A stretch of 64,000 nucleotides of DNA, from the NCBI GenBank assembly GCA_026182355.1, contig JAPFBL010000007.1, positions 1,674,001 to 1,738,000 on the forward strand, written 5' to 3'. The DNA comes from Hermatobates lingyangjiaoensis (taxonomy: Eukaryota; Arthropoda; Insecta; Hemiptera; Hermatobatidae). The position numbers and the translations under genes were made by a program. The notes under the pieces were generated by a model that did no database searches, had not been told where the DNA came from, and saw only the letters and a program-made list of their open reading frames with translations. Each line of letters begins with the position of its first letter. Position 1 is the first letter of the stretch. Shown here in pieces: positions 14,101-24,504 of the stretch.

Positions 14101-17100
14101 TTCACATGGTTTCCGGCGTGCTTGGTCGCCCATTCTCTCTTTTCTCCTGAAGACGGATCATCCGAAAATTTGAGTTTGTAAGTGTGTCTCTTTCTCTTTG
14201 TGTTGCTTTTCTTCGTTTGTGAACTGATTTGCGTCCAGTTTGGATCGTTTTTTCGAATTTTAAGTGGATATATATATATATAAGAATATTTTACAATAAA
14301 TACTCCAAATCAAAGTCCACGTATTAAGCTCAAAAGAATTGTTATGGTTCTAGTGAACGCTAGTGGTCAAAAAATTTTAATGGTATTTTTTGAATTTATA
14401 CTGTAGGTTATAGGTATAATATATATAGACACTGAACTTCTCTTTATATGGAAATAGATTCCACGGAGTGCTCGCAAATTGTGTTTTATCATATAGTACT
14501 TTGATAATTTCCATGAACAATAATATTGTATGAATAGAGTAGGGAATTAGCTGGCATATGTTTAAATAAATTCACAGATAATAGAGTTATAAATTAATAT
14601 ATTTAACTTATATGTTAGAAAACAAGGTACTAAGATAGTTGGACATATAAACTGTCAAGACATGTCCGCGCTGCACTTTTAACTAATTTTCAGGCAGCTA
14701 GAGTGAACATGGCAATGTGAAATAAGTAGGATGAATCATATCTTTATCACTTGTACACTCACAAGATGTGATTTAGTGTACAGTAGGACTTTAAAGAAAA
14801 CTAACTACAAAGCATGTTTTGCGTTGAATTGGGTGTTTCAGGTTATAGTGCGTGGATCTTGTTGCACCACCTTTTTATTATAACATGACAAAATGACTGG
14901 CGTAAACCAACTTATTATACATTACCGGCTTAGCGTGTTATTTCCATTAGTTACCCACATAGCTAGGGTTATTTTTAATTACTCTGAAGTAAATTATAGT
15001 AATGGAGAAAATTTATTTTAAAATTTTGATGGATTTGGATTTTTGAGGGCCTTGAATCCCTTTATATTTGTTTGATGATGTGGGTGGGTGTACATTAAGA
15101 ATTTTGCAAACATGAAAAATAATATCTTGTAACAAGTTGTTCTTTTTATTATTATTATTATTTGAGGGTGACTATAGCACCTCTGCGTCTTAAAAAAAAA
15201 AGACTATTGTACTTCCCCCCTTCTTACTAAAGTACTCCAGCAGTTAGCTTCAACGCCTTTAAGAAACTCAGCACTTTTGCAGGTTCCAGCGGTAAAAGTT
15301 TTTGTATGGTTTTGTTGAGTGTCCGAAGCGCCTACCTCTGTGCAGCAAAGTTGCCTTACAGTCAGTCAGCAGGGGATGGAAGGAAGGGATTTGAGGATTA
15401 GTAAGGTTGTGAAACGAAGGTGGTCAGGCCCAGCCTCTGATCACCTTCTCCTCTTTCGTTTGTTCCTGCATATAGTTGGTTAACAGGTTAGCCTCGTGAA
15501 GGCCGAAAGTCGGAGTTGAGTGTTAGAGGCTATTAGTGGCGCTTAATCACTCCATTACTACCCCAAGTTGTTCGTAATGTAGAAAAGAACAGTATTCTTT
15601 TCGCACAATATTGAAGCACAGTTAAGCGAAGCGTTACTTCCTCATTGAAGTTAAAATGGTTATTAGTACATCATTTTGGATGCAGTATTGCCTTGCCTAT
15701 GTATATAAGTATATTATCACAAACAGTTCATAAATTTGGCATCCTGCAGTAGGCAATTTAACACTAAAAAGGTAACTGTTAAGTACCATCAGTATTAACT
15801 TATCAGGTTTGTATACTTCAATTTTATGAAAATCAGTGATTGTCAAAAAAATTAATTTATTAAGACATTTCTTTTCACAATTAGGATATTAATCAATAGA
15901 AATTATTTTTATTTGAACTGTAGAAAATATTGTTTTTGAATCACTTAACCGTTCCACTCTGTGTTAGTGAGAAATTGTAATCACTTGTATCGGGAGCCGT
16001 TGCTCAATTTCACCTTATTCGATATGGTTTAAATGAATAATAGCAAGAAGGGTGTTATAAATGAAAACAGTCATACTAACTAAAGCAGCATACTAACTTT
16101 ATGTGTCATTTGATTTTGAAGAATTGGTGATGTAGCGTTTGCCAATGGTTTTAAACAACCATTACAATTATTGATAATCATAATTGACAAAACAGAGTAT
16201 CCACATAGAAATACTTCAGTTAATTAAATTGATTTCTGATAATTGGTTTAATTATTCTGGAGTGTAGACATTGGAGTTGTTTGACAATGAATGTTTATTC
16301 TTTAATGATGTCTCGAGACTGATGTGTTACTTGTGTTGCAGGGGACTTGTACAGTGGAAGAGGAGGAGGTGGGGCTGGAGGTCCCACGCCCCCCGTGCCG
16401 TCTGCCCCACCTAAGCCTGTCAACGACTACGCCTACTCGGGTTACCCGGCCGGCTACCAGCAGGTACCCAGTCTGCTCTAATCAACCCAACCATCGTCAT
16501 AGATGAACTTGATCAACCTATTTATAATTTAACTTGCATTGCCTAAAGCCAGTGGCGTAGCAACTATTTTTGTCGCCCGGGGTGCTCATAAGATTTGCGC
16601 CCCCCCCCCCCCCCCCAATCCGTTAACCGTTAAATAAATATTAAAAATATTTTATTTTCATAGAATTTCAATCAAACATCTAATTTTAGACTGTTATTAT
16701 TAGTCCCAGACTTTCATCTCATTATAGTATTCGTATACATAAACAGTCGTCATGAAAGGAAACCCAAAGATTTTTCAAAACAAAAACGTATAATACAAAT
16801 CAAAAAAAAATTGTTAAATTAAATTTACTTGCATTAAAACAAACGTCATTAACTTTCAACCCTTTTTAAAAAAGTAGTTTTGAAAAATTTAAAATAAATT
16901 CATTTTTTTATTTGTAAATATTTTGCCTGAAAAATCCGTTTAAAAATAGTATTATACACATAAAATATAAAAAAAATTACTACCATAAAAACTCAGTTTG
17001 GTATAGTTTTCAGATTTTTTTGGTTGACTTTTTATAATTTTTTTTTTTTGTTTACCCCTCAAAGTGCCGCCCAGCGTGGTCCGCCCCCTCCCCCTTGTTA

Positions 17101-20100
17101 TAGCAACGCCACTGCCTAAACCATTCATTTGAGTCTAAGCATAATTAAAGTTCTATTAAATGTGGAAAAAAACCTCGATGTAGTGAAACATAATAGTGAG
17201 TAAAGTTATTATTGATCTATCAACATAAGACTTGCAACCAAACAACCAGTTATAGTTCAGCTACACTAGCCACTAGTGGTTCAGAGTTAGTAATAAATAC
17301 TTGCGTCACTGTATGACCATGATCACCATATGGTAAAACACATTCTCCCAGTTGTAGAGAGCACAGATAAAAACATAAATATAAGTATGTTCTCAAATTG
17401 CTGCTACAATTTAGTCTGTTCATTTGATCGTTCTATGCAATTTTATGTGCTTATAATGTCTTGTTTCAGTATCAGACCTCTTTTTGCCTGGTGTTTAATG
17501 TCTTTTGGATCATGTCCTGTTGTTTATACGAGGTTTAGTTGCGTTATTATTACAATTGAACTTATTATTTGTCTCTATATGGTCAATGTCTGAACGAGTC
17601 TGTTACCAGGAGTCCTAACGGATATCTTTAGGTCTTGTAGGCTTTGGATAATAACACGTTCTGAAACTGGTCTAGAAGAGGACGATATTTATTATAAATG
17701 ATAACATCTGTGGACTAACGACCTTGTAGTGTTCTCTTGTAACAGGTTTCCGTTAAAATTTTCTGTTTTGGAAAATGAAATTAATTATCGTTCCTTGGGG
17801 GAGTTGAACGACGGATCTTACTTCGCGGAACTGTTTATTTTTCTTTTTTAAGGTCAAGGTTCACCTTGACATCATAGGCGCTGGCGCTGCCTTTTTGTTA
17901 ATTAATAATAAAGTAAAAAATCAATAAATATGGTCAAACATACATTAAGGGGGGGTAAAAAGAAATTCTTGATAAAATAAATTATACTGTGGGAGTCCTG
18001 GAAAGCTATTGCCATTATAAACTTCAATGAACTAAGTCTCATCTCTTATAAAATATACTTATAAATAATGGTAAGACATATAATTTCTCGCAAATCAGTT
18101 CCTCTCGGAGAATTATTGCCTGTCTGAACAATGACAAATTTATAGAAGGCATATCTAATTCTCATACATACTTCAGCAGTTTCAAAAAAACGGCTTGAGT
18201 AGGGCCGAGTATTGACTCCTAGTTGTGACTGAGAGTGTAGCAGTATTCCTATGGTGGTTTCGTTATGCGGCCATAATCCATGCTCCTTAATCATGCTGAC
18301 TCATTTTCAGATCGTTATTTATATGTTATTTTTGTTTCAGGAGTCAACGAGCTACGGTGGTGGAGGGAGGAACTTCGGCGGCCCCGACGGAGGCACCGCA
18401 GGTGGGTACACCAAGCCTTATGACTTTAAGGAGTGGCCCTCCTCGTGATTACAACAAGCCAGCCATGTTGTGTCTCTGACCTTGAGGTCACCTATCAGTG
18501 AGATTAGGGCTTAATTATCTCATATTATTATTTAACATTATAGAAAGTTAAATGTCCTTATTAATCAATTATTATTAATTAATATTATCATGGTGTAAAT
18601 GTACTAATGTTGTGACTCGAAGGAGAAGAAGCAAGTGTCTTTTATTGCTTAGTTTTAAAGCTCATCGACTGATTGTACATACAGGTAATAGGAAATTTTC
18701 TTAAGGTAAAGCAAAGCATATAAGTCTATTTAATGATTGTGGTTACTTTGACTTGTCCCTCACTTCCCACCCGCCACCCTCTCATCCTTTCCTTCCTTGT
18801 ATATTTTAATATAATAATAATAAAACAGTCATTAATTTTAAGATTTCATTGTTTTTATGTAAGGAGCAATAAGTAAATTATGAACTAGATTATGGAAATT
18901 CGTTAATTACTGTCAGAAAATTGTACAAATTTTTCAACTAGGCTACAGACTAAATTTAAATATGATAAACTAAGTAATTTATACACTTAATCATTAATTA
19001 AAATAGGTTATTCAGGATTAATATAAAAATTTAGGTTAGATGGTTATCTTTAATATCTCTGACTGGAAAAGTACAATGTAAGATTCCACTTATTGGAGTG
19101 TCTGTTGTGTAATTTTAAAACTGCTATTTTTAATTATTATTGTGGTTATAAATTAATGTTTGTTTTACCTGTTTTTATTCTGAGAGTTTTATTTTATATT
19201 TTTTTCTATAAATATTATATAGAATGGCTCAAGCCCGTGATGCTTTTAAAAAAATCTAAGAAAATTCCTATTAGACGATGTATTGTGTCACCACCACGAC
19301 GATGAGGCGCAATATAGCGATGAGAGAACTAACTTGTGTTTTATTTATCCCTTGTGCAACATTGCCAGTGCCAAGTGTTTCCACTCCGTCCGGACAAGTT
19401 GAAGTAATCAGTCATTCTAATAGTAATGCAAGGCGCTTCTCTTTCTTACGAGATATAGCTGGCAGGTTTGTTAAAATCACTTGTACTTGCAGTGTTGCCT
19501 ATCCCAATCCTTTCTTATTCAAGTAGATTTAAGTTGTGTGTATGTGTGTGTGTGGGTGGGTGGACGCTTCAACGAAACATCAAAAGCAATTAGCCGCTGT
19601 CATTCACTGCAGGTACAACCCTTGGGGAGGGGGACCATGTGTTGCTTTTTTGTTGTATCTATCTTCAATCTTATGCAACCACTTCTGCTTCTGATTTAAT
19701 GCACGATCTTTTTAGTTTGTTACTTTTTTTTAACTGGGTTATCAGAGAGTTTTTTTTTCTATCTTTACCATTCGAAATACATATGTGCAACAAATTTATC
19801 GTTACCTCCCACAGTTGGTGCTGTGATTCCAATCAATACAAAAAAAGTCCATAAATCCGAATAAGAAATTATAAACTGAACAATTTCACTTACAATTCAC
19901 TACGAAAGATAACGTGTTGGCCTTAAAGTTTGTTAGCTGAAAATATGTTTTAAATGAAACATATTTTCGCTATATGGCCTTGGGAATAATGTAAATAGTG
20001 AAACCTCAAAGAAAATATATAAATGAGAGTTAAAATTTAAGTATTAAATTTATCGTTAATAGAATTTACAGAATTTTAGTGTAAAGTTACTTCTTTTTTT

Positions 20101-23100
20101 GTAACCTATTTATTATCTGGTTTTTTAGAATAACCTAAACTTAATTTCCTCAGGCAAATCATGACAATTAATTATTTACATTTTACATTTCATTATAAGG
20201 AGGGGTAAGTAAATTGTTGACTTGCTCCCCACTACACTGAAAGAGGTATACAAATTATGTTTTATTATATTTGGGTACTTTCTTTGCAAGTTGATACGTA
20301 AAAATTCAGTAAATTGTGTTTAATTTAAGAAGCTTACTCATAGTTTCTGTTCGGCTTGCGATATATGATTATAAGAGTGACTCAAATAGTGCAGTGTCTC
20401 ACTTATGTTTTGACGCACTTGATTGACTTTCTCTTCAACATGACTCAAGAAGGATGAATGATGAGGTCCTACGGCATCACCTGTTCTTCCCCATCTTCAA
20501 AGACAGCACCCACATGTTGGAAGCATTCAGGTTACCTGAAGTCGTCGTGTCTTAACACTTGTTGTCTTATGGAAGGCGTTGAGTTACAATGGTCTCTAAG
20601 CAGGACACAGGTGTTAAGAAATGTAGCCTTATTGCACTTGCAAAAGATAAGAAATAGGGTATTGTATAAAGAGGATTCATTGCATTGTCTTCATTTACCT
20701 CACAATGTCACAAACACTGATGTCACTGCACTCTTCGAGTCGTTTCTACACTCTTACCCTGTTTCTAAGCTATTTAGGAGCAAACAACTTTTGGATGTTT
20801 CTGTTTGAACTTGTAAAGAAATACCCAAACATTAATGTCCATTTCATTTATCCACCTATTTTAGAGTAGCTTTTGGTGGTGGAAGTTGGGGGAGGTATAT
20901 AGAATGAACGAAAGATTTATTTTTTTGTCATTCAGTATATCTTAAAAACTTTCATTTCAAAATTTTAATGACTTCATAGCAATATTTTTCTCATTACTAA
21001 TGATGGATTATATGAATTAATTTAAAACAGATATCCCCACGTTCATTAAAAATAATAATATTGTTATTGCATTATATATATTAATTAAATGCATTCGTAA
21101 ATACATAATGAAAAAGTATTTCAGTAAAAAGAATGCAAGAATAAAAAAAAATCAAACCTATTTCTTTGGTAACTTTATCAATCGTTTTATCTTAATGTAT
21201 TGATATTTGCCGAGTAAAATCGGATACATCTTAATGTATCCATATATTCGTGGAAAGCTCCGGTAGTACGTTTAATAACAGTAAAACGACTGATGAATGT
21301 TATGAAAAAATAATAAACCAACATCAACTCTATTCATTACCAGATTTTTTATAATTGAATTTACGTGATGGAAAAGCCTAATTATTGCATTGCAGTTACG
21401 TGATTGTCGCAAAATTTATTTTAATCATCTTGTTCCGTATTTGGAAAAAAAAGGAATCTTAGGTAATTCTATTACAAGCAGTAACTTGTGTGTTTATACT
21501 TTCTTGTCTGGCAGTATGTTCTTTTTGCCGATTCACTGTAGTACATACACCATATTGGTTTCATGTTAATGTCGTGCCTTCTCTATTCATAGATATGCAG
21601 CTTTATTAATTATTTATAGCCCAAATGTTAAATTCAGTTTGAAAAGCGTACTTTTTTTGATGAATCTGTTCCTTTATAATTATGAACTTATTTTTATGAA
21701 GGGTAAAATGCTATTTTACTATATTTCTTTAAAAAAAATCTCTTAATTTCTTACTTAGTTGATATCTGTTCTAGTAAACAATCATTTTACACTTTAACTA
21801 AATCAATAAATTCGTTCGAATCTCGGAAATAGAAATTTATTTATCTCACTGTGTGAAGAGTTCGGGAATTCCATAAGTTTTTTTGACACTCCATAAATAC
21901 TTTGAAAAGTATCAAATTTTCATTAAGTTTCAGATCCATTTACCTGCAAATATCTTATTTGCAGGATAACCTTGACACGTTTCTGTAAGAACAGTTTTGA
22001 TTATTTGTTAAAGTACACAAATTTCAAGGGGTTTTCGTGTAATGATAGCCAAAGAAGTTAAGTCAGGTTAGGTTGTAGTGGTAGTCCCACAATGGAACGT
22101 ACATTGGACCTTTGTGATATGTACCACACCAAGTAGATTGATTCTAGATTGGGAGTCTTAAATTTTGTTAACTCTAGTGCATTTAAAGTTGGGATCTTTA
22201 ACGAGTACCCGAAATTGGTACAGGCTCGGGGCCGATGGCTTACATCTTCCCTGAGAGGTGATGTACTCAGATGTATTTACCTCCCACGTGAATAAATCGA
22301 GGGTCATAGTGTGTTCTGAACCCCGACCTAGCAGTTAGACCTTGTTGCCACTGGACTAACCTGGTCCCCACTACGAAACTATCTCCAGTGATGGGTGACA
22401 AACATTTACTTATAAAATTCTGAAATTTGATAAGGTTATGTACTTTCTAAAAAATTATAACTGCTTCATTTTTTTAAAATTAATTCTACTACCATAACTG
22501 CATTTTTTGGATCAATTTGTTTTTTAAATGAAATAAGGAATGTATAAACAAATTTTAAAAAAGTTTATGTGTTAAGACTAACTAATTTAAACTGTTCGGA
22601 ACACCTTTTCTAAAAGTTATCTTTGTTAGTAATTAATAAATAAACCGTTTGGAAGCAACACTTTGAGTTTCTTCCATTTGTTTAGTTTCACAAGTACCAA
22701 CTCATACCTCTCGCGGTGAAAGATTAGGTAGTCAGAGTAACAAGAAGTGATATTAAGTTAATGTTACTTTACTTTCAATGAATCTACAGGATGTAGTTAC
22801 AATAATGTTATCTTAGAATCTTAACTTCAAGGGTAATGTGTGGCACAGCAAAATGGCCATTATTTGAAATTGAAATGATTTCAATTCATTTTCAGTTTCA
22901 GAGAAACATTTCAGTTCCGCTAGAAGACTAGTGGAGTTACTGTCGGACGCTCTTGGAATACATAGGGCTAGGAACGTATCTTATCTTAAAACTTATGTGA
23001 TAGAATCTTATGAGGATAATTACAACAGATGTTTGGGTAAGCCGGCATATCCGTCCGCCTTTTGATGATCAACCTTTTTCGGCTCGCGACCACCTTCAAC

Positions 23101-24115
23101 AGCTAACGTTTAGATCTTCAGTGTCGTTTTCCAAAACCAGTCAAGCAACCAGGGAGATATCCAGGTATGATGATCCAGGTATGATCATTCTCATGACATA
23201 TTTTTGACAAATATTACATTTGTTCATAAAAGAACAGACATTGACATACAAAGTATAATCATTAATCTTTATTTATTTGTCATCTCTTTGATGTCGTTAA
23301 AACCAAAATCATGATTAATAAATAGTTAAACAGATCTGCATTTATAAATAAAATATATAACAAAATCAATTATTTGATAGTGATGGCATGTTATGTATTT
23401 ATTTACCCTTTTCTCAGTTTACGCAAGGTATTATCAACGTACAAACCATAGAAAGAAATTCTAAAAGGTAACTACGTTGTTGTGATTGTAGTGGTGCCAG
23501 TTCATGGCACAGATACAATTTGTGTGGATCCCCAAACTAAGGACCATACCTTGTTAAAAGATCTTGTTCCATTTCAGAAATTCTTTCTGTGGTTTATAAT
23601 ATGCTGTGTTTTTCATATATGTTAAGGTATGATATATGTTGATAAAGCGAACCTCGGATTTTAACTGAAATAAATAGTTGATGTCCATTTAGCTTGGAAT
23701 TAATTGATGAAGAAAAACATGTTATATGTTACGAAATCTAACTAACTTTATGCGCATTGTTTAGTGAAAATTTTGATGTGTTAACAATTGGAAATGTGAC
23801 AGATTTGCGTGAGAGTGTCCTTTGGCTCTCCTCCTTTACCATGTTATCCCTCCTCTCCCCTCCACTTGCTCCTCCTGCGTAGAGTGTGGTGAAGATGCGG
23901 ATCTGGTGGCCAGCGCCCACCCGCCATGCCTAGTGACAGGCGGGGCTGGTCTCACGTCAGACTGCTCCCCAGGTGGTGTTCCCGTGCCTCCCCCAGTTGC
24001 CGCCTCCGCACAGCTACCACCGGCCTCTGCTCACTACTCCACGCCTGGACCTCAGCGTGGCAACAACTACAACATCTCTGTCCAGGCCTCCTACCATCCT
24101 TACAGGAGGACCTAA
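2902..24115 (+). CDS. Hrb27C: DAZAP1/Hrb27C-type hnRNP, 3' half (partial gene)
   Basis: This is the C-terminal half of an RNA-binding protein of the Hrb27C (Hrp48)/DAZAP1 family, which binds pre-mRNA and mRNA and acts in splicing, mRNA localisation and translational control. Coding exons are 2902-2937, 7627-7758, 11635-11736, 16342-16463, 18341-18401 (or to 18448) and 23973-24115. All junctions agree in phase (1-1, 1-1, 1-1, 1-0, 0-1). The tail is rich in Gly, Pro, Gln and Tyr, with YQSWGAPPGPQG, NWNWSMPQNGPA and GDLYSGRGG corresponding to YQGWGAPPGPQG, SWNSWNMPP and TDMYSRA of Drosophila Hrb27C. The distal end, NISVQASYHPYRRT, matches the DAZAP1 end NVQGFHPYRR. The two RRM domains and the start codon lie left of the window. 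About 198 residues are encoded here when the distal end is used. Confidence 0.88.
4565..5068. repeat. Foldback element, group 5, (TA)n-flanked
   Basis: A long imperfect inverted repeat of about 500 bp in an hnRNP intron. The left arm (4565-4815) pairs with the right arm (4860-5068), with a centre near 4840. Each arm holds ATAAAnACCGAAACGTTAG, a stretch resembling GTTTAATTTGAACC, and a GAACTGACC block. The right arm contains CCTATGA, a hairpin-forming stretch and CCGAAACGTTAG at 4934-4970, a hammerhead-like core with one change in the first box. The element is bounded by TA repeats on both sides. Confidence 0.75.
5069..5106. repeat. (TA)n microsatellite between two foldbacks
   Basis: About 19 TA units. 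It separates two independent foldback elements, consistent with repeated insertion into TA-rich target DNA. Confidence 0.9.
5107..5357. repeat. Foldback element, group 5 relative
   Basis: An inverted repeat. The left arm begins AATAGGTTTATTATATAATC and the right arm ends GACCTAATCCTGATTATACA and CCTATTC. Inside the right arm, at 5260-5297, is CCTATGA, an A/T stem and CCTAAACGTCGG, a decayed version of the group-5 core. The arms contain GGTTCAAAAATC and its complement. Confidence 0.75.
7627..7758 (+). CDS. Hrb27C: hnRNP tail exon (GYGAPSGPGGYQSWG)
   Basis: A 132-nt exon, phase 1-1, with acceptor gatgttgcag and donor g|gtaatt. It encodes a Gly/Pro/Gln-rich segment containing YQSWGAPPGPQG and PPQWGSTYAPPQQTGY, closely parallel to the same segment of Drosophila Hrb27C. 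It is the best single piece of evidence for the family assignment. Locally the GC content is far above the surrounding intron. Confidence 0.92.
11635..11736 (+). CDS. Hrb27C: hnRNP tail exon (NWNWSMPQNGP)
   Basis: A 102-nt exon, phase 1-1, between gtgtgtttag and g|gtaatc. It encodes SSQAGYGSNWNWSMPQNGPA followed by a Gly/Pro run. It parallels the GGSWNSWNMPPNSAGP segment of Drosophila Hrb27C and is low-complexity, prion-like in composition. Confidence 0.88.
12037..12115 (+). repeat. SINE tail fragment
   Basis: Contains GTCCCTGGATGAGAACGAAA, ATCCCGAGCC and AGTTAAAGATCCC. The same tail words, CCGAGCC...GTTAAAGATCCC, occur in the SINE at 22195-22370 read on its own strand. The tRNA-like head is missing here. 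Confidence 0.5.
13828..14262. repeat. Foldback element, group 6, near-perfect arms
   Basis: Arms at 13957-14076 and 14108-14226 are almost exact reverse complements (one 2-nt insertion), around a 31-nt spacer. The right arm holds CTCCTGAAGACGGATCATCC then GAAAATTTGAG (14145-14173), a hammerhead-like core. The tail after the right arm contains GTCCAGTTTGGATCGTTTTT. A second, outer core in reverse orientation (13891-13918) resembles group 1. The high arm identity implies recent insertion or gene conversion between arms. Confidence 0.85.
16342..16463 (+). CDS. Hrb27C: hnRNP tail exon (GDLYSGRGG...GYQQ)
   Basis: A 122-nt exon, phase 1 in and phase 0 out, between ttgtgttgcag and cag|gtaccc. It encodes DLYSGRGGGGAGG, a proline-rich run, and NDYAYSGYPAGYQQ. 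The last part resembles the FPYGQYAGYGQ region of vertebrate DAZAP1. If the following intron is retained, translation stops after five more codons. Confidence 0.85.
16550..17114. mobile_element. Non-autonomous hAT element (MITE), 565 bp, with 8-bp TSD
   Basis: The ends are CAGTGGCGTAGC and its near-complement GCAACGCCACTG. The flanks are CCTAAAGC on the left (16542-16549) and CCTAAACC on the right (17115-17122), an 8-bp target-site duplication with one mismatch, as expected for hAT insertions. The interior is A/T-rich with no transposase, and a 17-C run sits at 16600-16616. It lies 86 nt downstream of an hnRNP coding exon, in the intron. Confidence 0.85.
18341..18401 (+). CDS. Hrb27C: hnRNP penultimate coding exon
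   Basis: A 61-nt exon, phase 0 in and phase 1 out, after the acceptor tttttgtttcag. It encodes ESTSYGGGGRNFGGPDGGTA and ends at a good donor, gca g|gtgggt. The phase-1 end joins in frame to acceptors at 23973 and 23883. If the donor is ignored the frame runs on for 47 nt to a stop (see the alternative end at 18402-18448). Confidence 0.8.
18402..18448 (+). CDS. Hrb27C: Alternative proximal C-terminus by donor read-through
   Basis: Read-through of the 18402 donor adds GGYTKPYDFKEWPSS and a TGA at 18446-18448. The added peptide is coherent, with aromatic residues and Gly in keeping with the rest of the tail, so this looks like a genuine alternative last exon rather than random read-through. An AATAAA follows about 370 nt downstream. 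This form lacks the HPYRR end encoded by the distal exon. Confidence 0.6.
18819..18824 (+). terminator. Poly(A) signal for proximal hnRNP end
   Basis: An AATAAA inside an (AAT)n run, 371 nt after the proximal stop at 18448. It is a plausible cleavage signal for the short-ended mRNA, but A/T-rich DNA produces such hexamers often. Confidence 0.4.
22195..22370 (-). mobile_element. tRNA-derived SINE
   Basis: Read on the - strand it begins GGGGACCAGGTTAGTCCAGTGG, a tRNA box-A-like head. It continues with GGGGTTCAGAAC (box-B position), CTCGATTTATTCACGTGGGA, and a tail with CCCCGAGCCTGTACC and GTTAAAGATCCC. It shares CTCGATTTATTCACGTGGG with the copy at 27661. It is decayed relative to a functional tRNA and is not a tRNA gene. 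Confidence 0.7.
23973..24115 (+). CDS. Hrb27C: hnRNP distal last exon with DAZAP1-like HPYRR end
   Basis: A 143-nt terminal exon. The acceptor (gactgctccccag) is in phase 1 and joins to the 18401 donor, giving GGVPVPPPVAASAQLPPASA and then PGPQRGNNYNISVQASYHPYRRT and a TAA. The last residues match the C-terminus of vertebrate DAZAP1, where the final 25 or so residues act as a nucleocytoplasmic shuttling signal. A second in-phase acceptor at 23882 has a longer pyrimidine tract and would add 30 residues (starting CGEDADLVASAHPP). The composition favours the 23973 start, but both may be used. Confidence 0.8.
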
Positions 24116-24498
24116 ACTTTCACTTTACTTTAACCAGTTTCTTTTTACTGATTTATTGCGTTTTATGCATACAACTTATAATATAGCCAATTAAATTATC
24201 TATTATTTTTCTCTTTTTCTTTGTATTTTTATGTATATTTTGGCTAGGTTTAAAATTGTATATTATATAGAACCATAATCTAAATTTGAGAGTGAGTTAA
24301 AGCTTATTACTTTTATAATCACGTTAAAGGACCATATTTTGTAATGTTGACACTGTGCGTGCGGTGCTGGCACCCAGTTCTGTTTTACCCCGTTGGCTAG
24401 CGTTCAAGCTGAGGAGGCTGCACGCCACAGGCACACCATATCTGTATATATGTATCAGTCAGTCAGTGATGAGAGCGGGTCTCATCTATTTATAAAGA

Positions 24499-24504
24499 AT
24501 AAAG
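24499..24504 (+). terminator. Poly(A) signal for distal hnRNP end
   Basis: An AATAAA 384 nt downstream of the TAA at 24113-24115, followed by T-rich DNA. It is the first canonical hexamer after the distal stop, so it is the likely 3' end of the long mRNA. Confidence 0.5.

Noticed and set aside
13900..14181. 93-codon open frame
   Set aside because: It lies across the arms and spacer of a foldback repeat.
20458..20808. 116-codon open frame on the + strand
   Set aside because: No recognised motif, no splice sites fitting the surrounding hnRNP gene, and composition like the intron around it.
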